Assembly (NCBI RefSeq): GCF_019097855.1
Contig: NZ_JAHRGL010000049.1
Location: 161,767 to 225,766 of the forward strand
Source: Geopseudomonas aromaticivorans
Lineage (GTDB): Bacteria; Pseudomonadota; Gammaproteobacteria; Pseudomonadales; Pseudomonadaceae
Length of the DNA stretch: 64,000 nt
Direction of reading: 5' to 3'
The notes below the pieces were generated by a model. The model worked only from the letters and a program-made list of their open reading frames with translations, was not told the origin of the DNA and did no database searches. Positions 9,409 to 17,212 of the stretch are shown piece by piece; within the stretch, counting starts at the first letter, position 1; the number at the start of each line of letters is the position of its first letter. The translations under genes and the position numbers were made by a program.

Positions 9409-10203
9409 ATGAAACAGTATCTCGACCTGATGCGCCTGGTGCGCGAGACCGGCACCTTCAAGAGCGACCGCACCGGCACCGGCACCTACAGCGTGTTCGG
9501 CCACCAGATGCGCTTCAATCTGGCTGACGGCTTCCCGCTGGTGACCACCAAGAAGTGCCACCTCAAGTCGATCATCCACGAGCTGCTGTGGTTCCTGCAG
9601 GGCGACACCAACATCAAGTACCTGCAGGACCACGGCGTGCGCATCTGGGACGAGTGGGCCGACGGCAACGGCGACCTCGGCCCGGTGTACGGCTACCAGT
9701 GGCGCAACTGGCCGGCGCCCAACGGCGCGTCGATCGACCAGATCAGCAACCTGATCGCGATGATCAGGAACAATCCGGACTCGCGCCGGCTGATCGTCTC
9801 GGCATGGAACCCGGCGCTGGTCGAGCAGATGGCCCTGCCGCCCTGCCATGCGCTGTTCCAGTTCTACGTCGCCGACGGCAAGCTCAGCTGCCAGCTGTAC
9901 CAGCGCTCGGCCGACATCTTCCTCGGCGTGCCGTTCAACATCGCCAGCTATGCCCTGCTGACCCTGATGGTGGCGCAGGTCTGCGACCTTGCGCCCGGCG
10001 AGTTCATCTGGACCGGCGGCGACTGCCACCTGTACAGCAACCACCTGGAGCAGACCGACCTGCAGCTGTCGCGCGCGCCCTACCCGCTGCCGCAGATGCA
10101 GCTCAACCCGGACGTGAAGGACCTGTTCGCCTTCAAGTTCGAGGACTTCGAGCTGACAGACTACCAGTCTCATCCGCACATCAAGGCGGCGGTCGCGGTC
10201 TGA
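9409..10203 (+). CDS. thyA: Thymidylate synthase
   Basis: Methylates dUMP to dTMP with methylenetetrahydrofolate, essential for DNA synthesis. The 264-residue product matches the standard length. Visible motifs are the N-terminal [16 protein letters not shown] loop, the catalytic cysteine in [12 protein letters not shown], the dUMP-contacting [22 protein letters not shown], and the C-terminal [10 protein letters not shown] tail. It is convergent with the paaY-like gene, whose stop lies only four bases beyond the thyA stop. Confidence 0.97.
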   Translation: MKQYLDLMRLVRETGTFKSDRTGTGTYSVFGHQMRFNLADGFPLVTTKKCHLKSIIHELLWFLQGDTNIKYLQDHGVRIWDEWADGNGDLGPVYGYQWRNWPAPNGASIDQISNLIAMIRNNPDSRRLIVSAWNPALVEQMALPPCHALFQFYVADGKLSCQLYQRSADIFLGVPFNIASYALLTLMVAQVCDLAPGEFIWTGGDCHLYSNHLEQTDLQLSRAPYPLPQMQLNPDVKDLFAFKFEDFELTDYQSHPHIKAAVAV

Positions 10204-10207
10204 TCGC

Positions 10208-10801
10208 CTAGCCCTGGCCCTTCGGCCGCACTGCCGACGCTGGCAGTGCCGGCCGCGCGGCTTCCAGTTCGGCCAGCGGTTCGCACTCCTCCAGCGCGTC
10301 CCGGCAGCGCTGCGCCAGCACCTGGTACTCGCGGGTGCCGGCCTGCTTCCAGGCCACTTCCTTGGCCGTCAGCTGGCGGCTGACCCGCGCCGGCGCACCC
10401 ATCACCAGCGACTGCTCCGCGCAGACGAAACCCGCCTTGACGAAGCTGCAGGCGGCGACGATCGAGCGCGCGGCAATCTGCGCATCGTCCATCACCACCG
10501 CGTTCATCCCCACCATGGCATCCTCGCCGATCCGGCAGCCGTGCAGCACCGCGCCGTGGCCGATGTGGCCGTGGCGCTCGATGCGGGTCACGCTGCCGGG
10601 AAAGCCGTGGATCACGCAGGTGTCCTGCAGGTTGGCCCCTTCCTCGAGGACGATGCGCCCGAAGTCGCCGCGCAGGCTGGCCAGCGGCCCGACGTAGCAG
10701 CCGGGGCCGACGATCACGTCGCCGATCAGCACCGCGGTGGGGTGGACGAAGGCGTCGGGGGACACCACCGGGGTGACGCCGGCGTAACGGTAGCAGGGCA
10801 T
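10208..10801 (-). CDS. paaY: PaaY-like hexapeptide-repeat protein (gamma-carbonic-anhydrase fold)
   Basis: A 197-residue left-handed beta-helix protein. The sequence FVHPTAVLIGDVIVGPGCYVGPLASLRGDFGRI and the later HGHIGHGAVLHG, VGMNAVVMD and AWKQAGTREYQVLAQRC closely follow E. coli PaaY, a thioesterase/CoA-ester repair protein of phenylacetate degradation; CaiE is a close relative. Histidines of the metal-binding type (VIHGF, HIGHGAVLH) are present. It is divergent from a paaE-like gene across about 200 bases. No paaABCD, paaG, paaZ or paaK lies nearby, so whether it still works in phenylacetate catabolism is an inference; a general CoA-thioesterase housekeeping role is possible. Confidence 0.85.
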   Translation of the reverse strand: MPCYRYAGVTPVVSPDAFVHPTAVLIGDVIVGPGCYVGPLASLRGDFGRIVLEEGANLQDTCVIHGFPGSVTRIERHGHIGHGAVLHGCRIGEDAMVGMNAVVMDDAQIAARSIVAACSFVKAGFVCAEQSLVMGAPARVSRQLTAKEVAWKQAGTREYQVLAQRCRDALEECEPLAELEAARPALPASAVRPKGQG

Positions 10802-10852
10802 GCTCGGACTCCATATGGGCTCACGGGAGGCGCGGCAGGCCTGCCCGGAAAA

Positions 10853-10880
10853 TTGCCCAGACGCGCCGGGCTCGTATACT
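10853..10880 (+). promoter_or_regulatory. Candidate sigma-70 promoter for the paaE-like gene
   Basis: TTGCCC at 10853-10858 and TATACT at 10875-10880 are 16 bases apart, in the spacer between the divergent paaY and paaE genes. The paaE ATG lies about 125 bases further on, so the leader would be long. Confidence 0.4.
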
Positions 10881-11005
10881 CAGGATAAACGGCCACCGCG
10901 CGGGACGTCTGCCATCAGCGTCGAACGCCTCGGCCAGGCCGTTGCCCAGCGGGCCGTTCACGTGCATCCGCATGGCCAGCCCAGGCCGCACAGGGAGAAA
11001 CCGGG

Positions 11006-12088
11006 ATGAGCAAGTTCCACCCGCTGACCATCAGCGACGTGCGTCCGGAAACCCGCGACAGCGTGTCGGTGGCCTTTGCCGTGCCGCCCGAGCTGCGCGA
11101 CACCTTCTTCTATGTGCAGGGTCAGCACCTGATCCTGCGCGCCACCCTCGACGGCGAAGAGGTGCGCCGGCCCTACTCGATCTGCACCAGCGTGGCCGAC
11201 GCCGAGCTGCGCGTGGCGATCAAGCGGGTGGCCGGCGGACGCTTCTCCAACTTCGCCAACGACCAGCTCAAGGCCGGACAGACCCTCGAGGTGCTGCCGC
11301 CGGCCGGACACTTCTTCGTCCCCCTCGACCCGGCGCGCGCCGGCCGCTACCTGGCGGTGGCCGCCGGCAGCGGCATCACGCCGATCCTGTCGATCGTCAA
11401 GACCACCTTGGAGAGCGAGCCGCACAGCTGCTTCACCCTGCTCTACGGCAACCGCAGCAGCGCCGAGACCCTGTTCCGTGAGCAGCTCGAACAGCTGAAG
11501 AACCAGTACCTGGCGCGCCTGCAGCTGATCTTCGTGTTCAGTCGCGAGGCGCAGGAAGTCGAGCTGTACAGCGGACGCATCGACGCCGCCAAGTGCGAGC
11601 TGCTGTTTTCGCGCTGGATCGAGGTGGCCGGGCTGGACGCCGCCTTTCTCTGCGGCCCCCAGGAGATGACCGAGGCGGTCCGCGACGCCCTGCAACGCCA
11701 CGGCCTGGCGGCCGAGCGCATCCACTTCGAACTGTTCAACATCGACCTGCCCGCCGCCGCCCCCGCTCGCGAAGCCGCCGCCAGCGCGGCGGTCGCCGAC
11801 CTCGCGCTCAGCCAGGTCACCCTGATCTGCGACGGTCGCCGGCAGAGCTTCGCCCTCGCCGGCGACGGGCAGAGCATCCTCGACGCCGGCCTCGCCCAGG
11901 GTCTCGAGCTGCCCTACTCGTGCAAGGCCGGGGTATGCGCCACCTGCAAGTGCAAGCTGGTCGAGGGCGAGGTGGCGATGGACGCCAACTTCGCCCTGGA
12001 GGACCATGAGGTCGCGGCCGGCTACGTGCTGTCCTGCCAGGCCCACCCGCGCAGCGCCACGGTGGTGCTGGACTACGACCAGGGCTGA
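11006..12088 (+). CDS. paaE: PaaE-like ferredoxin reductase (phenylacetyl-CoA epoxidase reductase type)
   Basis: A 360-residue flavin/iron-sulfur reductase. Residues 1 to about 100 form the FAD domain (RRPYSICTS at the flavin site), about 100-240 the NAD domain (VAAGSGITPILSI, CGPQEMT), and the C-terminus a plant-type 2Fe-2S ferredoxin with Cys306, Cys311, Cys314 and a fourth Cys about 30 residues later in VLSCQAHP. This order and the start MSKFHPLTISDV are those of PaaE, which supplies electrons to the phenylacetyl-CoA 1,2-epoxidase. The oxygenase subunits are not in this window, so it may serve another oxygenase. A GGAG-rich ribosome site precedes the ATG. Confidence 0.85.
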   Translation: MSKFHPLTISDVRPETRDSVSVAFAVPPELRDTFFYVQGQHLILRATLDGEEVRRPYSICTSVADAELRVAIKRVAGGRFSNFANDQLKAGQTLEVLPPAGHFFVPLDPARAGRYLAVAAGSGITPILSIVKTTLESEPHSCFTLLYGNRSSAETLFREQLEQLKNQYLARLQLIFVFSREAQEVELYSGRIDAAKCELLFSRWIEVAGLDAAFLCGPQEMTEAVRDALQRHGLAAERIHFELFNIDLPAAAPAREAAASAAVADLALSQVTLICDGRRQSFALAGDGQSILDAGLAQGLELPYSCKAGVCATCKCKLVEGEVAMDANFALEDHEVAAGYVLSCQAHPRSATVVLDYDQG

Positions 12089-12101
12089 GCGCGGCGCAGG
12101 C

Positions 12102-12452
12102 TCACCACCACTGCAGCACGAAGGCCACGCCGACCAGCAGCGCCACCGCACTGGCCACCAGCGCCGCGCCGGCGGCGATGTCCTTGGCCGCGCCGATCTC
12201 CGGATGGCGCTCGGGGTGCAGGTGGTCGATCAGCGTCTCCAGCGCGCTGTTGACCAGTTCGGCCACCAGCACCAGGCCCACCGCCAGCGCCAGCAGCGCC
12301 CACCACAGCGCCGCCGGCCGCGTCGCCAGCAGCACCGCCAGCACCGCCGCGGCGGCCAGCAGATGGGTGCGTAAGCTCCCCTCGCGCTGCACCGCCAGGC
12401 GCAGGCCGTGCAGGGCAAAGCCCACGCGCTTGATGAACGGCTGTCCCTTCAT
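12102..12452 (-). CDS. dgkA: Diacylglycerol kinase
   Basis: Small inner-membrane kinase that returns diacylglycerol to phosphatidic acid. The 116-residue product starting MKGQPFIKRVG has the family signature AELVNSALETLIDHLHPERHPEIGAAKDIAAGAAL with the catalytic glutamate of the NSALE/NTAIE motif, and three membrane helices. The start was chosen because AGGAGGGG stands just upstream of this ATG; a longer in-frame reading would add 56 residues of non-family sequence. It is convergent with the paaE-like gene. Confidence 0.93.
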   Translation of the reverse strand: MKGQPFIKRVGFALHGLRLAVQREGSLRTHLLAAAAVLAVLLATRPAALWWALLALAVGLVLVAELVNSALETLIDHLHPERHPEIGAAKDIAAGAALVASAVALLVGVAFVLQWW

Positions 12453-12723
12453 GCCTGCCCCTCCTGTCCCGCCCACGGCAGGGTCGCCACAGCGGCGCCA
12501 CGGCTGGCCGGCAACCCCGAGCCAAGCCTCAGCACCCACCCCTGAGCTGCAGGGTAGCCGAACGGCCGGCGCCGCAAATAGCAGAATCGGCCAACCGCGC
12601 CGCGGGCGGCAATCCGCCACGCGCAGAGCCCGCGCCCTGGGCCATCGCTGTCATGTCCGCCGCATGCCCGCATGCTACTCTCCAGCCGTCATCCACTTTT
12701 CATGCGTAGTGCATGCAGCCTCT

Positions 12724-14040
12724 ATGAGCGTCAGCCAAAGCCTGCTTCTCCTCCTGCTGCTCATCCTGATCAGCGCCTTCTTCTCCCTCGCCGAAATCGC
12801 CCTGGCCGCCTCGCGCCCGGTGAAGCTCCGCCAGATGGCCGATGAAGGCATCAGCAACGCCCTGCGGGTCATGCAGGTCCAGGAAAAGCCCGGCCACTAC
12901 TTCACCGTGGTGCAGATCGGCATGAATGCGCTGGCCATCCTCGGCGGCATCGTCGGCGAGGGCCTGTTCAGCCCGCTGTTCAGCGAGCTGTTCGCACTGC
13001 GGCTGGAGGCGCAGCAGGCGGCCACCCTGGGTTTCGTGGTGTCGTTCACCCTCACCACCTCGCTGTTCATCGTCATCACCGACCTGATTCCCAAGCAGGT
13101 CGCCATGGCGGTTCCCGAACAGCTCGCCATCCGCGTCATCGGCCCGATGCGCATACTCTCCACGTTGCTCAAGCCGCTGGTGCTGCTCTACTCGTGGATC
13201 GTCAGCAGCGTGATCAACCTGCTCAAGCTGCCCAAGCAGCGCGACGACAGCGTCACTCCCGAGGACATCATGGCCATGACCCAGGCCGGCGCCCAGTCCG
13301 GCACCCTGGCAGCCAGCGAGCAGCAGGTCATCGAGAACATCTTCGAGCTGGAAACCCGCACCCTGCCCAGCGCCATGACCCACCGGGAAGGCATCGTCTA
13401 CTTCCTGCGCGACGACCCCGATGCGCTGATCCGCTCGCGGATCGCCGACGAGCCCTACTCCGCGTATCCGGTCTGCGACGGCGACATCGACCACATCGTC
13501 GGCTACGTCACCATCAAGGACCTGTTCCAGCGGGTGCTCAACGACCAGCCGATCTCCCTCGCCGACCCCGCCCTGATCCGCAAGCCGCTGGTGGTGCCGG
13601 ACCGCCTGACCCTGGCCGAAGTGCTCAAGCAATTCCGCCAGGCCGGCGAAACCTTCGCCCTGATCGTCAACGAATACAGCCTGGTGGTCGGCCTGATCAG
13701 CCTCAACGACGTGATGAGCATCGTCATGGGCGACATGGTCTCACCCTGGTACGAGGAGCAGATCGTCCGCCGCGACGAGAACTCCTGGCTGATCGACGGC
13801 GTCACGCCGATCCAGGACGTGCGCCGCGCGCTGGAGATCGACAGCGTGCCCCACGAGGACGAGTACGAAACCCTCGCCGGCTTCCTGATGACCATGCTGC
13901 GCCGCGTGCCCAAGCGCACCGACAGCGTGACCTGGGGCGGCTACACCTTCGAGGTGATGGACGTCGACAGCTACCGCATCGACCAGGTGATGGTCACCCG
14001 CACCGCGCCGGCTGGCGCGGAGAACGCCAGCGGGCACTGA
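12724..14040 (+). CDS. CNNM/CBS-domain membrane protein (HlyC/CorC family)
   Basis: A 438-residue protein beginning MSVSQSLLLLLLLILISAFFSLAEIALAASRP. Residues 1 to about 190 are a CNNM (DUF21) transmembrane domain with its typical FFSLAEIAL motif. About 195-330 carry a CBS pair (FELETRTLPSAMTHREGIVYF, YPVCDGDIDHIVGYVTIKDL), and the C-terminus is a CorC/HlyC transporter-associated domain (WLIDGVTPIQDVRRAL, AGFLMTMLRRVPKRTD). Such proteins are linked to magnesium or cobalt homeostasis; older names call them hemolysins. The ATG sits in a CTCTATG context with a weak ribosome site. It is convergent with the RcnB-like gene. Confidence 0.85.
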   Translation: MSVSQSLLLLLLLILISAFFSLAEIALAASRPVKLRQMADEGISNALRVMQVQEKPGHYFTVVQIGMNALAILGGIVGEGLFSPLFSELFALRLEAQQAATLGFVVSFTLTTSLFIVITDLIPKQVAMAVPEQLAIRVIGPMRILSTLLKPLVLLYSWIVSSVINLLKLPKQRDDSVTPEDIMAMTQAGAQSGTLAASEQQVIENIFELETRTLPSAMTHREGIVYFLRDDPDALIRSRIADEPYSAYPVCDGDIDHIVGYVTIKDLFQRVLNDQPISLADPALIRKPLVVPDRLTLAEVLKQFRQAGETFALIVNEYSLVVGLISLNDVMSIVMGDMVSPWYEEQIVRRDENSWLIDGVTPIQDVRRALEIDSVPHEDEYETLAGFLMTMLRRVPKRTDSVTWGGYTFEVMDVDSYRIDQVMVTRTAPAGAENASGH

Positions 14041-14084
14041 CGAGGCGCAGACCAGTGACGGCCTGCTGCCGCTGATGGCGCTGC

Positions 14085-14609
14085 TTAGTGGAACAGGTCG
14101 TTGAGCACCTCGTTGACCAGCCCGGTGGAAATAGACACCTGCACCAGATCGGTCCCCACCTGAAGCCACTGATAGCCCTCGTAGTAGGGCAGCCGGCTGA
14201 CCAGGCGGCTGTCCAGCTGCTGCTTGGCGATCCCCGGCGGCAGCGGCTTGCCGCGCTGCAGGTTGTTGCGGATGCCTGGCGGCAACGCCTTGCCCGGGCT
14301 CCAGTAGCCGCGGCTGTCGCCGATGGTCACGCGGATGCGGTCTCCGTCGACATGGAAGCTGCGGTGATCGTCAGAGTAGGACGGCCCGCCGCTCGCCGAC
14401 TTGCCGCCCCGCTGCGCCGGGCTGCCGTTCTGCGGCTTATGCCCCTGCGGCGCGGCCCCGTTCTGGCCTTGATGGCCCTTGCCCTGCTGCGACGAGTGCA
14501 TCTGCTGCGGATGCTCCTCCTGGCCCTTGGGCTCGGCCAGCAAGGCCGACGACCCGGCCAGCAGGGTCAGACCGGTGAACAGCACGACGGTTGAACGCGA
14601 CTTGAACAT
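14085..14609 (-). CDS. RcnB family periplasmic protein
   Basis: A 174-residue secreted protein. A signal peptide spans roughly residues 1-27 (MFKSRSTVVLFTGLTLLAGSSALLA). A low-complexity linker rich in Gln, Gly, His and Lys (about 30-90) follows, then a C-terminal RcnB-type domain with WSPGKALPPGIRNNLQRGKPLPPGIAKQ and YYEGYQWLQVGTDLVQVSISTGLV. E. coli RcnB contributes to nickel and cobalt homeostasis; many pseudomonad members are uncharacterised. The His/Gln-rich linker could bind metal, which is an inference. The start was chosen at the ATG preceded by GGAGAAG; longer readings extend without a signal sequence. Confidence 0.75.
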   Translation of the reverse strand: MFKSRSTVVLFTGLTLLAGSSALLAEPKGQEEHPQQMHSSQQGKGHQGQNGAAPQGHKPQNGSPAQRGGKSASGGPSYSDDHRSFHVDGDRIRVTIGDSRGYWSPGKALPPGIRNNLQRGKPLPPGIAKQQLDSRLVSRLPYYEGYQWLQVGTDLVQVSISTGLVNEVLNDLFH

Positions 14610-14806
14610 GCGGCTTCTCCATAAGAGCGAGTGTCCCTGCCGGGAGTCGGCCGGCAGGCGGAATCCGCAAGCAGCATAACCTGCGACTCCGACGGATAGC
14701 GGGACGCAGCGCAAGTTGAGGGGCGCGCCGACCCCATCGAACCGGCGCTCGCGGTCCTGCGGCCGGCTCCTGAAGCCTGCGCGGGAATCCCGCGCAGGGG
14801 GCACGC

Positions 14807-16156
14807 TCAGAGCGTTTCCAGCGCCGGCGTGGCGGGCCTGCGGGACATGCTCATGTTGCTGGCTGCCGCCCGGTCACCCTGCATCAGCGAGGTACAGAAC
14901 AGCGCGACGATGCCCATGCCGACCAGGTAGAAAATCACATAGCGCGGGCTGCCGTCGGCAGCGCCGAGCAGCGAGGTGGCGATCATCGGCGCGAAGCCGC
15001 CGCCGAGCACGCCAGCCAGTTGCACCGAGAGGGAAATGCCGCTGTAGCGGATCTCGGCCGGGAACTGGCGGGCGAACAGCAGCGACTCCGGTGCGTAGAG
15101 GATCGGGAAGACCACGCCCACCGCCAGCACCATGGCCCACCACACCAGCAGCGGCTCGCGGGTACCCAGCATGGTGAAGAACGGATAGACGAAAGCGCAG
15201 AGCAGCAGCAGGCCGGTGAAATACAGGCGCTTCTGGCCGACCTTGTCCGACAGCCAACCGCAGAACGGCATGGTCAGCAGCGACAGCGCAGCACCCGCGG
15301 TGATCGCGTGCAGGACCTCGGCGCGCGGGATCTGCAGCTGGTTGGCGGCGTAGGCCAGGGCGAAGGTCACCGCCATGTAGAACCAGGCATTCTCCGCGGT
15401 GCGCGCACCGATGATGGTCAGAGTGGCCCGCGGATGATTGCGCAGCACTTCGAGCAGCGGCAGACGCACCTGACGGCCCTGATGCTTCATCTTCTCGAAA
15501 TCCGGCGACTCGGCCACCTTGACGCGGATCAGCCAACCGATACCGAGCAACACCACGCTGGCGAGGAACGGCAGGCGCCAGCCCCAGCTCAGCATCTGCT
15601 CTTCCGGCAGCGCGGCGACCGCGCCCATGGCCAGCGACGCCAGCACCAGGCCCGCACCGACGCCGGTCTGGGGCAGGCTACCGTAGAAGCCCTTCTTGCC
15701 TTCCGGAGCGTGCTCGACGGCCATCAGCACCGCGCCGCCCCACTCGCCGCCGACCGCCATGCCCTGCAGAAAGCGCATCAACACCAGGAGCAGCGCGGCC
15801 CAATAGCCGATCTGCTCGTAGGTGGGAATCAGGCCGATGGCGATGGTCGGGATACCCATCATCAGCAGGGTCAGCAGGAGCATCGATTTGCGGCCGATGC
15901 GGTCGCCGAAATGGCCGAAGACGATGCCGCCCAGCGGGCGGCCGATAAAGCCGACGGCATAGGTGGCGAACGCGGCCAGCACGCCGGTGATCGGGTCGAG
16001 GGCCGGGAAGAAGAGCTTGTTGAAGACCAACGCCGCAGCAGTGCCGTAGAGGAAGAAGTCATACCACTCGATGGTGGTCCCCGCCATGCTGGCGAGGCCA
16101 GCGATGCGGTAGTGCTTGCGGCCGGAACGGCCAGCTGTCGATAGCGATTCGCTCAT
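14807..16156 (-). CDS. MHS-family MFS transporter (organic acid:proton symporter type)
   Basis: A 449-residue major facilitator protein of the metabolite:H+ symporter family. It begins MSESLSTAGRSGRKHYRIAGLASMAGTTIEWYDFFLYG, the entry motif of MHS transporters such as ShiA and ProP. The loop signature GHFGDRIGRKSML follows, with MRFLQGMAVGGEWGGAVLMAVEHAPEGKKGFYGSLPQTG later; about twelve hydrophobic segments are present. Substrates in the family include shikimate, citrate, proline/betaine and dicarboxylates; this one cannot be assigned. The longer minus-strand reading continues into the AT-richer intergenic zone and is not likely coding. Confidence 0.85.
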   Translation of the reverse strand: MSESLSTAGRSGRKHYRIAGLASMAGTTIEWYDFFLYGTAAALVFNKLFFPALDPITGVLAAFATYAVGFIGRPLGGIVFGHFGDRIGRKSMLLLTLLMMGIPTIAIGLIPTYEQIGYWAALLLVLMRFLQGMAVGGEWGGAVLMAVEHAPEGKKGFYGSLPQTGVGAGLVLASLAMGAVAALPEEQMLSWGWRLPFLASVVLLGIGWLIRVKVAESPDFEKMKHQGRQVRLPLLEVLRNHPRATLTIIGARTAENAWFYMAVTFALAYAANQLQIPRAEVLHAITAGAALSLLTMPFCGWLSDKVGQKRLYFTGLLLLCAFVYPFFTMLGTREPLLVWWAMVLAVGVVFPILYAPESLLFARQFPAEIRYSGISLSVQLAGVLGGGFAPMIATSLLGAADGSPRYVIFYLVGMGIVALFCTSLMQGDRAAASNMSMSRRPATPALETL

Positions 16157-16529
16157 AATTGCCTGCTCTATTGTTTTTGTCGTTAGGGCTTTGCAAGTAC
16201 GCAAGGCAGCGCAGATGGCCACTGCCCGACCCGAGTATATGTGTGCAAACTTCCAAACCAGCAGAGGCAAAACTACAGACCAAGTGTGCAAAAATTCACA
16301 TCCAATACGGATGTGTTGTTGCTCAAGAGCACGCCTGGCTGGCGGCGAGTAGCCGATGTGTGCGTGTGCCGGGCAGACCCACGCGGGTGCAGCCCCGGAT
16401 GGCCAACGTGGCTGGATCATCTGGTTGATGATCGGTGCCGAGCCCCGAAGGCGGGGCAAAACTGGCCGCAGGTGCCAAGCGATCAAGCCAGCTACGCTCC
16501 CTCAACCACCCACACGCCCGGCCCAGCTT
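16157..16529. other. Intergenic spacer, 373 bases, AT-richer, with paired TTTGCACAC motifs
   Basis: This holds the upstream regions of the divergent MFS transporter and archease genes. No supported gene is seen. On the minus strand two TTTGCACAC motifs occur (around 16241-16249 and 16284-16292), 43 bases apart, next to a TATACT at about 16233-16240; they could be operator half-sites for the transporter gene. The right part (16430-16530) is GC-rich again and partly matches the sequence upstream of the deleted archease copy at 20381-20419. Confidence 0.4.
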
Positions 16530-16943
16530 ATGCCCCACCAGACCTTTCCCCACGAAGCCGACATCGGCGTGCGCGGCACCGGCGCCACGCTGGACGAGGC
16601 CTTCGCCGGCGCGGCGCTGGCGTTGACCGCGGTGATCTGCGACCCGGCCACCGTCGTGCCGCGCGAGGCGCTGACCATCGACTGCGCCGCGCCGGATGTG
16701 GAGCTGTTGCTGGTCGACTGGCTCAACGCGCTGATCTACCGTATGGCCACCCGCCACCTGCTGTTCGCGCGCTTCGAGGTGAAGATCGCCGGCACCCGTC
16801 TGCACGCCACCGCCTGGGGCGAGCCCATCGACGTGGCACGCCACCAGCCGGCGGCGGAGGCCAAGGGCGTGTCGTTCTGCGAGCTGAAGGTCTGCCGGCA
16901 GGCGGACGGCCAGTGGCTGGCGCAGGCGGTGGTCGACGTCTGA
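16530..16943 (+). CDS. Archease (RtcB RNA-ligase activating factor)
   Basis: A 137-residue archease. It begins MPHQTFPHEADIGVRGTGATLDEAF, the metal-binding EADIGVRG motif of the family, and continues through LLLVDWLNALIYRMATRHLLFARFEVK to GVSFCELKV and the C-terminal VVDV. Archease promotes RtcB guanylylation and turnover in the systems studied. The RtcB gene lies 14 kb downstream, at the end of the chaperone/dehydrogenase operon. The in-frame upstream extension (58 residues) looks non-coding. A truncated second copy with matching flanks lies at 20420, directly before that operon, which suggests this gene was originally adjacent to it. I see no clear ribosome site. Confidence 0.9.
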   Translation: MPHQTFPHEADIGVRGTGATLDEAFAGAALALTAVICDPATVVPREALTIDCAAPDVELLLVDWLNALIYRMATRHLLFARFEVKIAGTRLHATAWGEPIDVARHQPAAEAKGVSFCELKVCRQADGQWLAQAVVDV

Positions 16944-16951
16944 GACGCCAC

Positions 16952-17010
16952 GGTGCGCGCGGCGCACCCTACCCGGAAGGTGCGCATCCGTAGGGTGCGC
17001 CGTGCGCACC
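16952..17010. repeat. Palindromic repeat unit, copy 2 (GTAGGGTGCGC type)
   Basis: Inverted repeat just after the archease stop: left arm 16952-16972, right arm 16990-17010 beginning GTAGGGTGCGCC, one mismatch between arms. It is the same family as 9272-9328 and nearly identical in sequence and setting to 20523-20581. Confidence 0.8.
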
Positions 17011-17212
17011 ATGCTCACTCGCGAAGGCCGAACGGTCCGGCGAACTTCCCTCCCCCTCGCTACGCTGAAGTGATCCCGGCGGCCTGGTTGAACCCACGGC
17101 GCGGCAATTGCCTGCGTTCGCGGCAGTCGGCCGAGCCATGCCGGAGGGCGCCCTGGCTTGTCTGGCCAGGACGCGTCCGCTGACTTCCGGCCTCTGGCAG
17201 AGGATCTCCAGC

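Larger units (their letters stand above)
16487..17083. repeat. Duplicated archease segment, full copy
   Basis: The left end (GCCAGCTACGCT at 16487) and the right end (CTCGCTACGCTGAA near 17055-17068, then CCGGCGGC) both recur around the truncated archease at 20381-20654, in the same order and orientation. The two stretches are therefore direct copies about 3.9 kb apart; the second has lost most of the archease reading frame. Confidence 0.8.

Noticed and set aside
5187-9485. Minus-strand open reading of 1,432 codons opposite rppH, ptsP, the TSUP gene and lgt
   Set aside because: It is antisense to four well-recognised genes, has low-complexity His/Ala/Gly/Arg-rich composition and no domain; it is a by-product of high GC.
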